NCBI GenBank assembly: GCA_011051655.1
Contig: DRKS01000045.1
Span: 1-64,000 of the forward strand
Reading direction: 5' to 3'
DNA: 64,000 nt
DNA from: Sedimenticola sp.
Lineage (GTDB): Bacteria; Pseudomonadota; Gammaproteobacteria; Chromatiales; Chromatiaceae
In this document: positions 10,300 to 19,853 of the stretch, piece by piece
Layout: every line of letters begins with the position of its first letter
Position numbering within the stretch: position 1 is the first letter of the stretch
Made by a program: the position numbers and the translations under genes
Notes under the pieces: generated by a model
What the model was told of the DNA's origin: nothing
Databases searched by the model: none
What the model saw: the letters and a program-made list of their open reading frames with translations, nothing else

Positions 10300-11487
10300 T
10301 CAATCCAGCGACTGATAATAATCCATCAGGATCCTGGCCACTTCCGGGCGGGAGAACTCCGGCGGAGGCGCAATGCCCTGCCCCAGCATCTCACGCACCC
10401 TGGTGCCGGAGAGCAGAACGAAATCCTCCTTGGTGTGATCCGGCACATCACGCATCATCACTACCTTGTTGAGTTTTTTGGAATAAGCGGTGTGGTCGGC
10501 CTTGAAGATCTCGATCTCCAGGGCCCCCGGGGGCACTTCCTTATCGAAGATGGTCTGGGCGTCGAAGGCGCCATAATAGTCTCCCACGCCGGCATGGTCC
10601 CGCCCGACAATCAGGTGGGTGGCCCCCATATTTTGACGAAACAGGGCATGCAGCACCGCCTCGCGGGGACCGGCGTAGAGCATGTCGAAGCCGTATCCGG
10701 TGATCATTACCGTATTGGGCGGGAAATAGAGTTCCGCCATCTTGCGGATGGCGGCATCACGGACGGGGGCGGGGATATCGCCCTGCTTGAGCTTGCCCAG
10801 CAGCATGTGGATGACGACGCCATCCGCATCGAGGGTCTCCAAGGCCATCTTGCACAGCTCCTCATGGGCGCGGTGCATGGGGTTGCGGGTCTGAAAGGCC
10901 ACCACCTTTTCCCAGCCGTGCTCACGGATCTCGTTGCGGATCTCGACGGCGGTGCGGAAGGTGTCGGGAAAATCGGCCTGAAAGTAGCTGAAGTTCAGCA
11001 CCTGGATGGGGCCGGAGACGGCGAAGCGGCCCTGGCTGTTGAAGGCGGCCACGCCGGGATGGGCCGGATCCGTGGTGCCGAAGACCTTCCCAGTCATGGT
11101 CCGCATCTGCTCGTCGCTGAGCTCCTCGATGGCCTCCACATCCTGGATGGCCAGCACCGGATTGCCCTCCACATTTGGATCCCGCAGGGCAATGCGCCTG
11201 GCGCCGCTGATGGCGCTGATATCCTCCACCAGGTTCAGCACCGGCACCGGAAAAAAGAGGCCGCCGGTGGTGCGCATGTTCTCGGCGCAGCCCAGGGCAT
11301 CCGCGGCATTCATGTAACCGGTCAGCGGGTTGAAGTAACCGGCTCCCATCATGACGGCGTTGGCGGCGCTGGCGGACGACACCACCACCGAAGGCAAATC
11401 CCCGGCCTCATGTATCAGCGCATGGTGCTTCTCGGCGTCGTAGACGAATAGAGGGTTCAGGGTGTCCGAACCATGGGGCTTGATCAT
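10300..11487 (-). CDS. sat: Sulfate adenylyltransferase (dissimilatory-type ATP sulfurylase)
   Basis: A 395-residue single-chain ATP sulfurylase, not the CysDN heterodimer. The nucleotide-binding motif QTRNPMHRAH is at 199-208 and GRDHAG at 295-300; there is no APS-kinase domain. In sulfur-oxidising bacteria this form runs from APS and pyrophosphate to ATP and sulfate, the last step of sulfite oxidation; in sulfate reducers it runs the other way. AGGAGAG lies 7 nt before the ATG. Neither aprAB nor other sulfur genes are adjacent, so the direction is inferred from the gammaproteobacterial setting. Upstream, a terminator isolates it from recD, so it should have its own promoter in the AT-rich gap 11552-11635 or initiate close to its start. 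Confidence 0.95.
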   Translation of the reverse strand: MIKPHGSDTLNPLFVYDAEKHHALIHEAGDLPSVVVSSASAANAVMMGAGYFNPLTGYMNAADALGCAENMRTTGGLFFPVPVLNLVEDISAISGARRIALRDPNVEGNPVLAIQDVEAIEELSDEQMRTMTGKVFGTTDPAHPGVAAFNSQGRFAVSGPIQVLNFSYFQADFPDTFRTAVEIRNEIREHGWEKVVAFQTRNPMHRAHEELCKMALETLDADGVVIHMLLGKLKQGDIPAPVRDAAIRKMAELYFPPNTVMITGYGFDMLYAGPREAVLHALFRQNMGATHLIVGRDHAGVGDYYGAFDAQTIFDKEVPPGALEIEIFKADHTAYSKKLNKVVMMRDVPDHTKEDFVLLSGTRVREMLGQGIAPPPEFSRPEVARILMDYYQSLD

Positions 11488-11506
11488 TTGTTGTCTCTCC
11501 TGAAAT

Positions 11507-11551
11507 CAGAAAAATGCCCCGGCGCAACAAGATCCAGCACTGCACCGGGGC
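11507..11551 (-). terminator. Rho-independent terminator downstream of recD
   Basis: On the minus strand GCCCCGGTGC (11551-11542) pairs with GCGCCGGGGC (11525-11516), one mismatch, followed by ATTTTT. It sits between the recD stop and the sat start. If a sat promoter lies upstream of it, it would act as an attenuator instead. Confidence 0.85.
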
Positions 11552-11635
11552 ACTCATTAAGAATCTTTGGTTATTATCCCACAACTTTAGCTAACAAGTT
11601 GATATAAAGAACTTATAACCATATAAGCAAAAGGA

Positions 11636-13456
11636 TTAATCACGGGTTTCCCACAGCGCCTGCCTCAGGCCCGAGGCGCGGCGCAGCCGCCGCGCCACCG
11701 CGGCGGCCAGGACCCCGGGGGATGCGCTGATCTCAAACCGGCGGCGGGCGCGGGTGATGCCGGTATAGACCAGCTCCCGGCTCAGGATGGGGCTGTCTTC
11801 TTCCGGCAAGACCAACAGCACACGCTCGAACTCCGACCCCTGGCTCTTGTGCACCGTCATGGCGAAGGCGGTTTCATGCTCAGGCAGGCGCGCCGGCGGG
11901 ATCTTGCGTATGACCCCTTCGCTGGTTTGAAAGCAGGCCCGCAGCCGGCCATCGCTCTCCCGGTCAGGCAGGAGAATCCCCATATCCCCGTTATAGAGAT
12001 GCAGCTCATGATCATTGCGGGTGATGATGATGGGACGCCCGGCATAGCAGGCCTCTCTGGCATCGATCAGGCCCTGGCCATCGAGCCGGGCCTCGATCCC
12101 CCGGTTCAACGCCCCCAGGCCCGACGGACCGCCCCGAACCGCACAGAGCACGCGGAAGCGGTTGAAGGCCTCGAAGATCCGCTCCGCCGGGGCGCCACTT
12201 CCCATTCTTTCCAGATAATCCCGGTAGACCCCCGCCGCCCGGCCGGCGATTGCATCCTGCGCCGGGACAACACCGATATCCGGCAGTTGCTCATTTTCGA
12301 GCAGCGCCAGGCAGGCGTCCGCCCGGCCCTGGTTTACGGCAGAGGCCAGCCGCCCGATGCCGCTCTCATGACCAAACCTGAAACTGCGGCGCAGCAGGAC
12401 AATGGCATCGCTGAGGGGCGGCGCGGCGTGGTTCCGCGCCGGAATCTCCTCTCCCGTCAACAGGGTCAGCCGGTTGTGGAAGGCATCGGAAAAGCCAGGT
12501 GCTTCGCCGCAGATATCCGCCAGCACGGCCCCGGCCTCCACTGAAGCCAGCTGGTCCCTGTCACCCAGCATGATCAGGCGGGCCCGCTCCGGCAGCGCCC
12601 GCATCAGCTTGGCCATGAGCGCAAGATCCACCATAGAGGCCTCATCCAGAATGAGCACATCCAGCAGCAGGGGGTTGTTCGCATCATGCCTGAAGTAGAC
12701 CGAATCCAGGCTGCCCCCCAGCAGCCGGTGCAGGGTCGAGGCCTGCTCGGGGATGGCCTCGCGCACTGTCTCATCCACGGGCAGGCCCTGCTTGGCCTGG
12801 TGAATGGATTCCTGCATACGGGCCGCCGCCTTGCCGGTAGGGGCCGCCAGGGCGATCTTCAGTTCCCCTCCTCCCGGCTGTTGGCGCAGCAGGGCCAGGA
12901 TCCGGATGACGGTACTGGTCTTGCCCGTGCCGGGCCCGCCGGAGATCAGGCTGAAGTGGCGCAGCACCGCCGTCGCCGCCGCCAGCTTCTGCCAGTCGGC
13001 CCGCCCGTCCGGGGCCTTCGGGAACAGTTTGTTCAAATCCGCCCGCAGCCGTCGTTCATCCACGGCCTCCACCAGATGCCCGGCCCGCCGGGTCAGCGCC
13101 ACCGCCGCTTCCTGTTCATATTCCCAGTAGCGGTAGAGATAAAGCCGGCCGGCTTCATCCAGGACCAGGGGACGGTAGTCCCCGGGGCGTCCCACCACCG
13201 GACTTTTCAGCAGCGCCCGCTCCCAGCATTCCAAATCGGGGGTTTCAACAAGGCCGGAACCCGAGCGCCAGCGCTTACCGGCCTCCGCCGCCAGATCCAG
13301 GCAGATATGGCCATTGGCGGTCCAGTTGCTGGCCAGGGCCGCCCCCAGGGCCAGCTCTGGTGAGCCACCACCAGACAGGCGGCGCATCAGATGGGCGAAA
13401 TGCACATCCAACTCGGTCAACACCCCCTGCCTATTAAGAATCGTCAGCTCATCCAT
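11636..13456 (-). CDS. recD: RecBCD enzyme subunit RecD (5'-3' helicase)
   Basis: A 606-residue SF1B helicase, matching E. coli RecD (608). Walker A is GGPGTGKTST, Walker B LILDEASMVD, and the C-terminal motif TVHKSQGSEF plus YTGITRARRR are the last helicase motifs. In the RecBCD complex it drives the fast 5'-3' motor and helps regulate nuclease activity at Chi. Its ATG overlaps the recB 3' end by 8 nt, so the pair is translationally coupled. A terminator follows. Confidence 0.96.
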   Translation of the reverse strand: MDELTILNRQGVLTELDVHFAHLMRRLSGGGSPELALGAALASNWTANGHICLDLAAEAGKRWRSGSGLVETPDLECWERALLKSPVVGRPGDYRPLVLDEAGRLYLYRYWEYEQEAAVALTRRAGHLVEAVDERRLRADLNKLFPKAPDGRADWQKLAAATAVLRHFSLISGGPGTGKTSTVIRILALLRQQPGGGELKIALAAPTGKAAARMQESIHQAKQGLPVDETVREAIPEQASTLHRLLGGSLDSVYFRHDANNPLLLDVLILDEASMVDLALMAKLMRALPERARLIMLGDRDQLASVEAGAVLADICGEAPGFSDAFHNRLTLLTGEEIPARNHAAPPLSDAIVLLRRSFRFGHESGIGRLASAVNQGRADACLALLENEQLPDIGVVPAQDAIAGRAAGVYRDYLERMGSGAPAERIFEAFNRFRVLCAVRGGPSGLGALNRGIEARLDGQGLIDAREACYAGRPIIITRNDHELHLYNGDMGILLPDRESDGRLRACFQTSEGVIRKIPPARLPEHETAFAMTVHKSQGSEFERVLLVLPEEDSPILSRELVYTGITRARRRFEISASPGVLAAAVARRLRRASGLRQALWETRD

Positions 13457-16400
13457 ACCAGGCGCTCGTGCAAGCTCTTATCAAATACTCATCCAACGCA
13501 TTAATCAACGCCAGTGACGGCCGGTCCCGGTAAACCCCGGACCCCGCCCCCGGATCCATGCCGCGCAGAAAGAGATAGAACACCCCGCCGAAGTGCCGCT
13601 CGTAGTCATAGCCCGGCAGACGCAGTCCCAGGTGGCGGTGGAGGGCCAGGGTATAAAAAAGGTACTGGAGATAGTAATCCTCACGGGCGATCACCTGGGA
13701 CAAACGCTCGCCGGCATAGGCTCCGATCTCATCGCCCAGCCAGTTTGATTTGTAGTCCGCCAGGTAAAAACGCCCGTCCGCCTGGAATACCAGGTCGATG
13801 TACCCCTTCATGAAGCCGCTCACTCCGGCAAACGCCATCCGCTCGATGGCCTGCCGGATGGGGCCTTCTTCAGCAAAACCCTGCTCCAGCAGGAGGCTGC
13901 GCAGCTCTTCGGCCTTCATCGAGGCCAGGGGGTAATGAAATTCCAGCTCCACCAGGCGCCGGGCCGGACTCACGGATTGCAGGCGCAGTGAGCCGGCCTC
14001 GTCGAGGGGGGTGGCCAGCACCCGCTCCACCATATCCGCCACCACCGGCGCCCAATTCAGATCGAAGCCATGGGCGCGCAGAATATCCCCCGCCAGCGCT
14101 TCCAACCCGGCCCGCCGGAGGCAGGTAAAATCCAGCCGCTCGAAGATGGCGTGCAGGCAACGGCCGGCCCGCGCACCCCGGGGAAATCCGAAAATATCAT
14201 GCCCCCTCCTCCCGGCCGCCGGAGTCATCTGCCGGGCGTCGTAGTCCGGCGGCTCAGCGCCATGCCCGGAGACCAGGGCGGTAAAACTGGTCACCCGGGA
14301 GACGGGACCGAGGGGGCGGCCGAGCTGCCGCGCCGCGCCGGTAACGGCCTCATCCGCCCGCCCTTGAAGCGGCCCGGTCTCTCCCCGGGGCAGCGGTTCC
14401 ACCAGAATGCCTCCGGCGGCCTTCTCCGCCAGCTCGTCGAGGCGCGAACGCAGGGCCTCGTCTCCCAGGCGCTTGAACGACGCCTCGGTCCGGGCCACCG
14501 AGCCCGCCGGATGGAGCAGCCAGGCCAGGGCCGATTTGCCCGCGCCACTGACATTGCCCCAGGCAAGATAGCAGCGATGCTGCGCGCGGGTCAGGGCCAC
14601 GTAGAGCAGGCGCAGGCCCTCCGCGAACTCCTCCTCCATGGCCAGCGCGCGGCCTTCCTCCATGCGGTCGGATCCAAGCTCCAGCACCGGCCGCCAGGCC
14701 TCCGCCGGATCATGGAAGCTGAAGCTCCCGGCCTTTTCGGCATACAGCCTGCCGTCCCAGAGGAAAGGGCAGAACACTACCGGATATTGCAGCCCCTTGC
14801 TCTTGTGGATGGTGACGATATGGACCAGATTCTCATCGCTCTCGAGGCGCAACTCGGTTTCTTCGCCGCCTGGGGCGCCCCCCTGGCGGCGCTGGGAGAA
14901 CCACTTGAGCAGACCTTCCATGCCGGGTCGGCCGCTGCTGTCGTATTTATGCAGCAGCTCTTCGAGATGCAGCAGGTTGGTCATGCGCCGCTCGCCGTCG
15001 GCAAAGCCCAGCAGGCGCACCGCCACGCCGCTGTCGGAGAGCAGATGATGAAACATGCGCACGAATCCCTGCTCCCGCCAGCGGCGGTGGTGCTCGTGAA
15101 AGAACTCCAGGTGGGCCTCCAGCGCCTGCTCATCCCGGCAAAGGGCCTCCATGGCGTTGCCGCTGATCCCCAGCATATCCGTGGCCAGGGCCGCCATTAC
15201 CCGGGACTTCCCGCCCGGTTCCGCCACCGCCCGCAATACCCGTTCCAGCTCTTTGGCCTCATGGGATTGAAAAACATCCTGCCGCGACTGCTGGACACTG
15301 TGGACGCCCAGCGCCCGCAGCCGCTCTCCCACCAGACGCCCCTGGCGATGGCTGCGCACCAGCACGGCGATATCACCGCCGCTCAGTTTGCGCCCGCCGA
15401 TGGAGACCCCGCCCTGCCGGCCCTGATTCAACAACCGGACGATCTCGGCCGCGGTGGCCCGGGTCGCCGCCTGCTCCGCATCGGCCTTGGTCAGGGGTTT
15501 GGCGCCGCCCGCCATGAACCAGATCCTGAAGGGCGCCCCGGCACTACCCGGATCGCAAAGGCCGTCCCGTTCCCTGTCCGCCGCCCCAGCCCTGTGGAAA
15601 GGGATCCAGTGGTGGAAAAAGCTCTCGTGGGGCTGATCGAACAGGGCATTGACGGCAGCCACGAGCCGGGGATCGGAACGCCAGTTCAGGTCCAGGGTGT
15701 ATCGATTCCCGGCGTCCTCCCGGGCCTGGCGATAGGCAAAGATATCCGCGCCCCGGAAGCTGTAGATGGCCTGCTTGGGATCCCCCACCAGAAAGACCGG
15801 CAGGCCGCTGTCCCGGTAGATGCGGGAGAAGATGCGGTACTGGGTGGGGTCGGTATCCTGGAACTCATCGATCAGAACCGCCGAATAACGCCGCCGGATG
15901 GCCTCCCCAAGAGCAGGCCCGTTTTCGCCGGACAGGGCCTGATCCAGGTTCAGCAACAGATCGTCGTAGGATTGAACCCGCTCTTTCGCCTTGCGCGCCC
16001 GCAGCTCCCGGTTGCAGTAAGCCAGAAGGCTCGTCTTCAGGCCGGCCAGGGCCTGCCCGCAGGCGGCCTCCAGGTTCTCCCGCGCCGCCGCCAGGGCCTC
16101 ACAGGCATCGAAGAAGGGGTGCCGGGGCGGCGTGCCGCCCTTTTTCACCGAGGCCGACAGGACACCGGTGGTGAATTTGGTGAAATCCCTGAACCAGGGA
16201 CCGGGCCTTGGGCCCAGACAGGCATCCATCTCCCGGAACCAATTTTCCAGGGAGGATCTGCGATATCTGTTGCCATTCAGGCCGGTGGCCGTGCGCAGCC
16301 GCTCCCGCACCTCATCCCCGGCTTCCAGCCACAGCTCCCTGGCCTGATCGAAGGCATCCTGAAACTCCGCCTCCCGCAGTTCCAGATCCCGCGGCGGCGT

Positions 16401-17015
16401 TCCGCCCCGCACCTCCAGGCAGGGCCGGCCCAGTCCGCCCCGGACGGCCGCCAACAGGCGCCCGGGGGTTATATGCCGCTCCAGCAGAAAATCCGCCAGT
16501 GCCGGTGAAACATCCTGCACCCGGCGGCGCCAAAAATCGTCGGCGATCTCCTGGAGCAGATCATCCTCCTCCGGCGCCAGGGCGGTCTCGAAGGGCATGC
16601 CGCTCTCGAAGGCGCTGTCGCTCAGCACCCGCTGGCAAAAGCCGTGGATGGTGAAAACAGCGGCCTGATCAAAGTCCAGGACGGCGCGCCTCAACCGCCG
16701 CAGCGCCTGGGCCCTGTCCGGGCAACGGGCCAGCAGCCTGCGGCAAAGATCGTCATCACCCGCGCCCGCCTCAAAGGCCTGAAGGGCCTCCACCAGGCGG
16801 CTGCGGATGCGGCCATGCAATTCCGCGGTGGCGGCATTGGTGAAGGTCACCACCAGGATACTGTCCACCTGCCGCTCCCCCTCCAGCACCAGGCGCAGGT
16901 AGAGCCCGGTGATGGTGAAGGTCTTGCCCGTGCCGGCGCTGGCCTCAATCAGATTGAGGCCGTCCAGGCCGGCGTCGAAAAGGTCCAGTTTCTCCATAGG
17001 ATCAGGGGCTGTCAT
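13449..17015 (-). CDS. recB: RecBCD enzyme subunit RecB (helicase/nuclease)
   Basis: About 1188 residues, close to E. coli RecB (1180). The N-terminal UvrD-type helicase has Walker A EASAGTGKTFTI, DEFQDTDPTQ (motif II) and VTIHKSKGLQYPVVF (motif V). The C-terminal nuclease domain carries KGYIDLVFQADGRFYLADYKSNW, with the D...DYK catalytic set (this stretch spans roughly 1035-1060). With RecC and RecD it processes double-strand breaks. I chose the ATG at 17015 (MTAPDPMEKLDLF); other in-frame ATGs are at 17051 and 16997, and none has a strong ribosome site. recC, which normally precedes recB, is not here; the upstream gene is a divergent iron transporter. Confidence 0.95.
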   Translation of the reverse strand: MTAPDPMEKLDLFDAGLDGLNLIEASAGTGKTFTITGLYLRLVLEGERQVDSILVVTFTNAATAELHGRIRSRLVEALQAFEAGAGDDDLCRRLLARCPDRAQALRRLRRAVLDFDQAAVFTIHGFCQRVLSDSAFESGMPFETALAPEEDDLLQEIADDFWRRRVQDVSPALADFLLERHITPGRLLAAVRGGLGRPCLEVRGGTPPRDLELREAEFQDAFDQARELWLEAGDEVRERLRTATGLNGNRYRRSSLENWFREMDACLGPRPGPWFRDFTKFTTGVLSASVKKGGTPPRHPFFDACEALAAARENLEAACGQALAGLKTSLLAYCNRELRARKAKERVQSYDDLLLNLDQALSGENGPALGEAIRRRYSAVLIDEFQDTDPTQYRIFSRIYRDSGLPVFLVGDPKQAIYSFRGADIFAYRQAREDAGNRYTLDLNWRSDPRLVAAVNALFDQPHESFFHHWIPFHRAGAADRERDGLCDPGSAGAPFRIWFMAGGAKPLTKADAEQAATRATAAEIVRLLNQGRQGGVSIGGRKLSGGDIAVLVRSHRQGRLVGERLRALGVHSVQQSRQDVFQSHEAKELERVLRAVAEPGGKSRVMAALATDMLGISGNAMEALCRDEQALEAHLEFFHEHHRRWREQGFVRMFHHLLSDSGVAVRLLGFADGERRMTNLLHLEELLHKYDSSGRPGMEGLLKWFSQRRQGGAPGGEETELRLESDENLVHIVTIHKSKGLQYPVVFCPFLWDGRLYAEKAGSFSFHDPAEAWRPVLELGSDRMEEGRALAMEEEFAEGLRLLYVALTRAQHRCYLAWGNVSGAGKSALAWLLHPAGSVARTEASFKRLGDEALRSRLDELAEKAAGGILVEPLPRGETGPLQGRADEAVTGAARQLGRPLGPVSRVTSFTALVSGHGAEPPDYDARQMTPAAGRRGHDIFGFPRGARAGRCLHAIFERLDFTCLRRAGLEALAGDILRAHGFDLNWAPVVADMVERVLATPLDEAGSLRLQSVSPARRLVELEFHYPLASMKAEELRSLLLEQGFAEEGPIRQAIERMAFAGVSGFMKGYIDLVFQADGRFYLADYKSNWLGDEIGAYAGERLSQVIAREDYYLQYLFYTLALHRHLGLRLPGYDYERHFGGVFYLFLRGMDPGAGSGVYRDRPSLALINALDEYLIRACTSAWYG

Positions 17016-17080
17016 GGGCTCGATGTTATTCGTAATGCGACCGCTTCGCATTTACATACGCATTTTTCTGGGCTATCATC

Positions 17081-17092
17081 CCGGATATCCGG
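17081..17092. promoter_or_regulatory. 12-bp perfect palindrome in recB/iron-transporter divergent gap
   Basis: CCGGATATCCGG is a perfect palindrome, extended by partly symmetric flanks, 31 nt upstream of the transporter start. It may be an operator. It does not look like a Fur box, which is AT-rich. Single occurrence, low certainty. Confidence 0.25.
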
Positions 17093-17122
17093 ATTTCCCC
17101 GCTTTCAGAGGTCAACGATCAC

Positions 17123-18145
17123 ATGCACAGTTGGAAAAAGGCTTTACTCCCGGTGATGGCCGTCACCCTGCTCTCCGGCCCGGTGTATGCGGGCGGCGAG
17201 GTCAATCTCTATTCCGCCCGCAAGGAAAATCTCATCAAGCCGCTGCTGGACAAGTTTACCGGACAAACCGGCATCAAGGTGAACCTGCTCACCGGCAAGG
17301 CCAAGACCCTGTTGCAACGCCTCCGCAGCGAGGGCCGGAACACGCCGGCGGATCTGCTGCTCACCGTCGATGCCGGCAATCTGCACGCCGCCAAGGCCGC
17401 CGGCCTGCTGCAACCGGTGCAAAGTGCCGTTCTCGAGGCCGCCGTGCCGGCAAACCTGCGCGATCCGGACAACCAGTGGTTCGCCCTCTCCACCCGCTCC
17501 CGCGTCATCGTTTACAGCAAGGAGCGAGTCAAGGCCTCCGAGCTTTCCACCTACGAGGATCTGGCCAGTCCGAAATGGAAGGGGCGCATCTGCATCCGCT
17601 CCTCCGGCAATATCTACAACCAGTCCCTGCTGGCGTCGCTGATCGCCCATCACGGCGTCGCCGAGGCCGAAAAGTGGGCCAGGGGAGTGGTGGCCAACAT
17701 GGCCCGGCCGCCGCAGGGCAACGACCGCGCCCAGGTGAAGGCCGTGGCCGCAGGCATCTGTGACATTGCCGTGGTCAACACCTATTACCTGGGGGTGATG
17801 CTGAACAAAGACGCCGCCCAGAAAGAGGCGGCCCGGCAGGTCTCGGTGTTTTTTCCCAACCAGAACGGCCGCGGCGCCCATGTCAACGTCAGCGGCGCGG
17901 GCGTCGTCGCCGGGGCGAAACACAAGGAAAACGCGGTGAAGCTGCTGGAGTTTCTGGTGGGCGACGAGGCCCAGAAATGGTACGCCCAGGCCAACCACGA
18001 GTACCCGGTCAAGGCGGGTATCCCGGTCAGCGCCACCGTCAATGCCTGGGGCTATCCCTTCAGGCAGGACGGCCTCAACGTGAGCGAACTGGGGATACAC
18101 AACGCCGAGGCGGTCAAGGTCTTCGACCGCGCGGGCTGGAGGTAG
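17123..18145 (+). CDS. Ferric-iron ABC transporter, periplasmic binding protein (FbpA/FutA-like)
   Basis: A 340-residue exported protein with a signal peptide (cut likely after GPVYA, residue about 23). The mature start GGEVNLYSARKENLIKPLLD is typical of the Fe(III)-binding FbpA/FutA/IdiA group. Tyr-rich NTYYLGVM (about 219-226) provides the paired tyrosines that hold Fe(III) in this family. It is the first of three transporter genes, with the permease 25 nt downstream. No Fur box was found by eye in the short upstream gap. Iron is the likely substrate by family; other metals or phosphonate-type ligands are less likely. Confidence 0.9.
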   Translation: MHSWKKALLPVMAVTLLSGPVYAGGEVNLYSARKENLIKPLLDKFTGQTGIKVNLLTGKAKTLLQRLRSEGRNTPADLLLTVDAGNLHAAKAAGLLQPVQSAVLEAAVPANLRDPDNQWFALSTRSRVIVYSKERVKASELSTYEDLASPKWKGRICIRSSGNIYNQSLLASLIAHHGVAEAEKWARGVVANMARPPQGNDRAQVKAVAAGICDIAVVNTYYLGVMLNKDAAQKEAARQVSVFFPNQNGRGAHVNVSGAGVVAGAKHKENAVKLLEFLVGDEAQKWYAQANHEYPVKAGIPVSATVNAWGYPFRQDGLNVSELGIHNAEAVKVFDRAGWR

Positions 18146-18170
18146 CGTCTTCGGCGGATCGAGGACAAGC

Positions 18171-19853
18171 ATGACCGCCGCCGCCCTGGCCCCCGCCCCG
18201 CTCCCCCGGCCCCGGGTCCGCCCGCCCTCGGGCTGGACGCTGGCGGCGGCCGCCATCGCCCTGGTCATCGCCACCCCCATTCTCACCGTCCTCGGTTTCG
18301 TCCTCTACCCCAGCACGGAGACCTGGCGGCATCTGGCCGACACCGTGCTGGCGGACTACATCGGCAACTCCCTGCTGCTGATGCTGGGGGTGGCGCTGGG
18401 CGCCGGCAGCATCGGCATCACCACCGCCTGGCTCACCAGCATGTACCGCTTTCCGGGCCGGCGGTTTTTCATCTGGTCCCTGCTGCTGCCGCTGGCCATG
18501 CCCGCCTACATCATCGCCTACACCTATACCGGCATGTTCGAGGCGGCCGGGCCGGTGCAGGGGTGGATCAGGGAGGTCTTCGGCCTGCGCTACGGGGACT
18601 ACTGGTTCCCCGAGATCCGCTCCCTCGGCGGCGCCATGGCCATGTTTTCACTGGTGCTCTATCCCTATGTCTATCTGCTGGCGCGGGCCGCCTTCCTGGA
18701 CCAGTCCGTGTGCGCCCTGGAGGCCAGCCGCACCCTGGGCTGCGGCCCCTGGCGCAGTTTTTTCACCGTCGCCCTGCCGCTGGCGCGCCCCGCCATCGTG
18801 ACCGGCCTTTCGCTGGCGCTGATGGAGACTTTGGCGGACTACGGCACGGTGCAGTACTTCGGCGTCAGCACCTTCACCACCGGCATCTTCCGCACCTGGT
18901 TCGGGCTGGGAGACAGCGCCGCCGCCGCCCAGCTCTCCGGGGTGCTGATGACCTTCGTCTTCGCCCTGGTCCTGCTGGAGCGCTGGTCGCGCCGGCAGGC
19001 CCGCTTCCACCACGCCACCGGCCGCTACCGGGCCCTGCCGAACATAAGACTGGCGCCGCTGACGGGCTGGATCGCGGCCATTGCCTGCTTTCTGCCCCTG
19101 TTCTTCGGCTTTCTGCTGCCGGTGGGGCAGCTCTCGGCATGGGCCCTCATGACCTTCGATGAAATGGTCAACGCCGGTTTTTACCGGCTGGCGCTTAACA
19201 GCTTTCTGCTGGCGGGGGCGACCGCCCTGCTGGCGCTGATCCCCGCCCTCGTCCTGGGCTATGGCAACCGCAATCACGCCACCCCGGTGCTGCGCTTCCT
19301 GACGCGCCTTTCCGGCATGGGTTACGCCATCCCCGGCACCGTCATCGCCATCGGCGTGCTCATCCCCTTCGGCGCGCTGGACAACCGTATCGACGCCTGG
19401 ATGGTGGGGCATTTCGGCTTCACCACCGGCCTGATCTTCAGCGGGACCGTTTTCATCCTGCTGTTCGCCTACCTGGTGCGCTTCTTTACCGTCTCGCTGA
19501 ATACCGTGGAGTCGGGGCTGGGCAAGATCAGGCCCTCCATGGACGATGCCGCCCGCACCATGGGCCATGGCGGCCTGGAGGTGCTGCGCCGCATCCATTT
19601 GCCCATGATGAAAGGAAGCCTGTTGACCGCCCTGATTATCGTTTTCGTGGACGTGCTCAAGGAGCTGCCGGCGACCCTGGTGCTGCGCCCCTTCAATTTC
19701 AACACCCTGGCGGTGCGCGCCTTCGAGCTGGCATCCGACGAGCGGCTCGCCGACTCCTCCACCGCCGCCGTCGCCATCGTGCTGGTGAGCATCGTCCCCG
19801 TGGTTTTGCTCAGTCGCACCATCGCCCAGTCCAGGCCGGGGCGGCGGCCATGA
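18171..19853 (+). CDS. Ferric-iron ABC transporter, permease (FbpB/FutB-like)
   Basis: A 560-residue inner-membrane permease with about 12 hydrophobic helices, made of two fused BPD_transp_1 halves. Both EAA loops are visible: ALEASRTLGCGPWRSFF in the first half and MDDAARTMGHGGLEVLRR in the second. These contact the ATPase. Fused-dimer permeases of this size are standard for the FbpABC group. The 3' end overlaps the ATPase start by 4 nt (ATGA). Confidence 0.93.
   Translation: MTAAALAPAPLPRPRVRPPSGWTLAAAAIALVIATPILTVLGFVLYPSTETWRHLADTVLADYIGNSLLLMLGVALGAGSIGITTAWLTSMYRFPGRRFFIWSLLLPLAMPAYIIAYTYTGMFEAAGPVQGWIREVFGLRYGDYWFPEIRSLGGAMAMFSLVLYPYVYLLARAAFLDQSVCALEASRTLGCGPWRSFFTVALPLARPAIVTGLSLALMETLADYGTVQYFGVSTFTTGIFRTWFGLGDSAAAAQLSGVLMTFVFALVLLERWSRRQARFHHATGRYRALPNIRLAPLTGWIAAIACFLPLFFGFLLPVGQLSAWALMTFDEMVNAGFYRLALNSFLLAGATALLALIPALVLGYGNRNHATPVLRFLTRLSGMGYAIPGTVIAIGVLIPFGALDNRIDAWMVGHFGFTTGLIFSGTVFILLFAYLVRFFTVSLNTVESGLGKIRPSMDDAARTMGHGGLEVLRRIHLPMMKGSLLTALIIVFVDVLKELPATLVLRPFNFNTLAVRAFELASDERLADSSTAAVAIVLVSIVPVVLLSRTIAQSRPGRRP

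Noticed and set aside
14070-16508. An 812-codon open frame on the plus strand
   Set aside because: It is wholly antisense to recB and in the shadow phase of a GC-rich gene. The residues are Arg/Gly/Pro/His-rich without any recognisable domain.
17081-17092. Fur box for the iron transporter
   Set aside because: The only palindrome in the gap, CCGGATATCCGG, is GC-rich and unlike the GATAATGATAATCATTATC-type Fur site.
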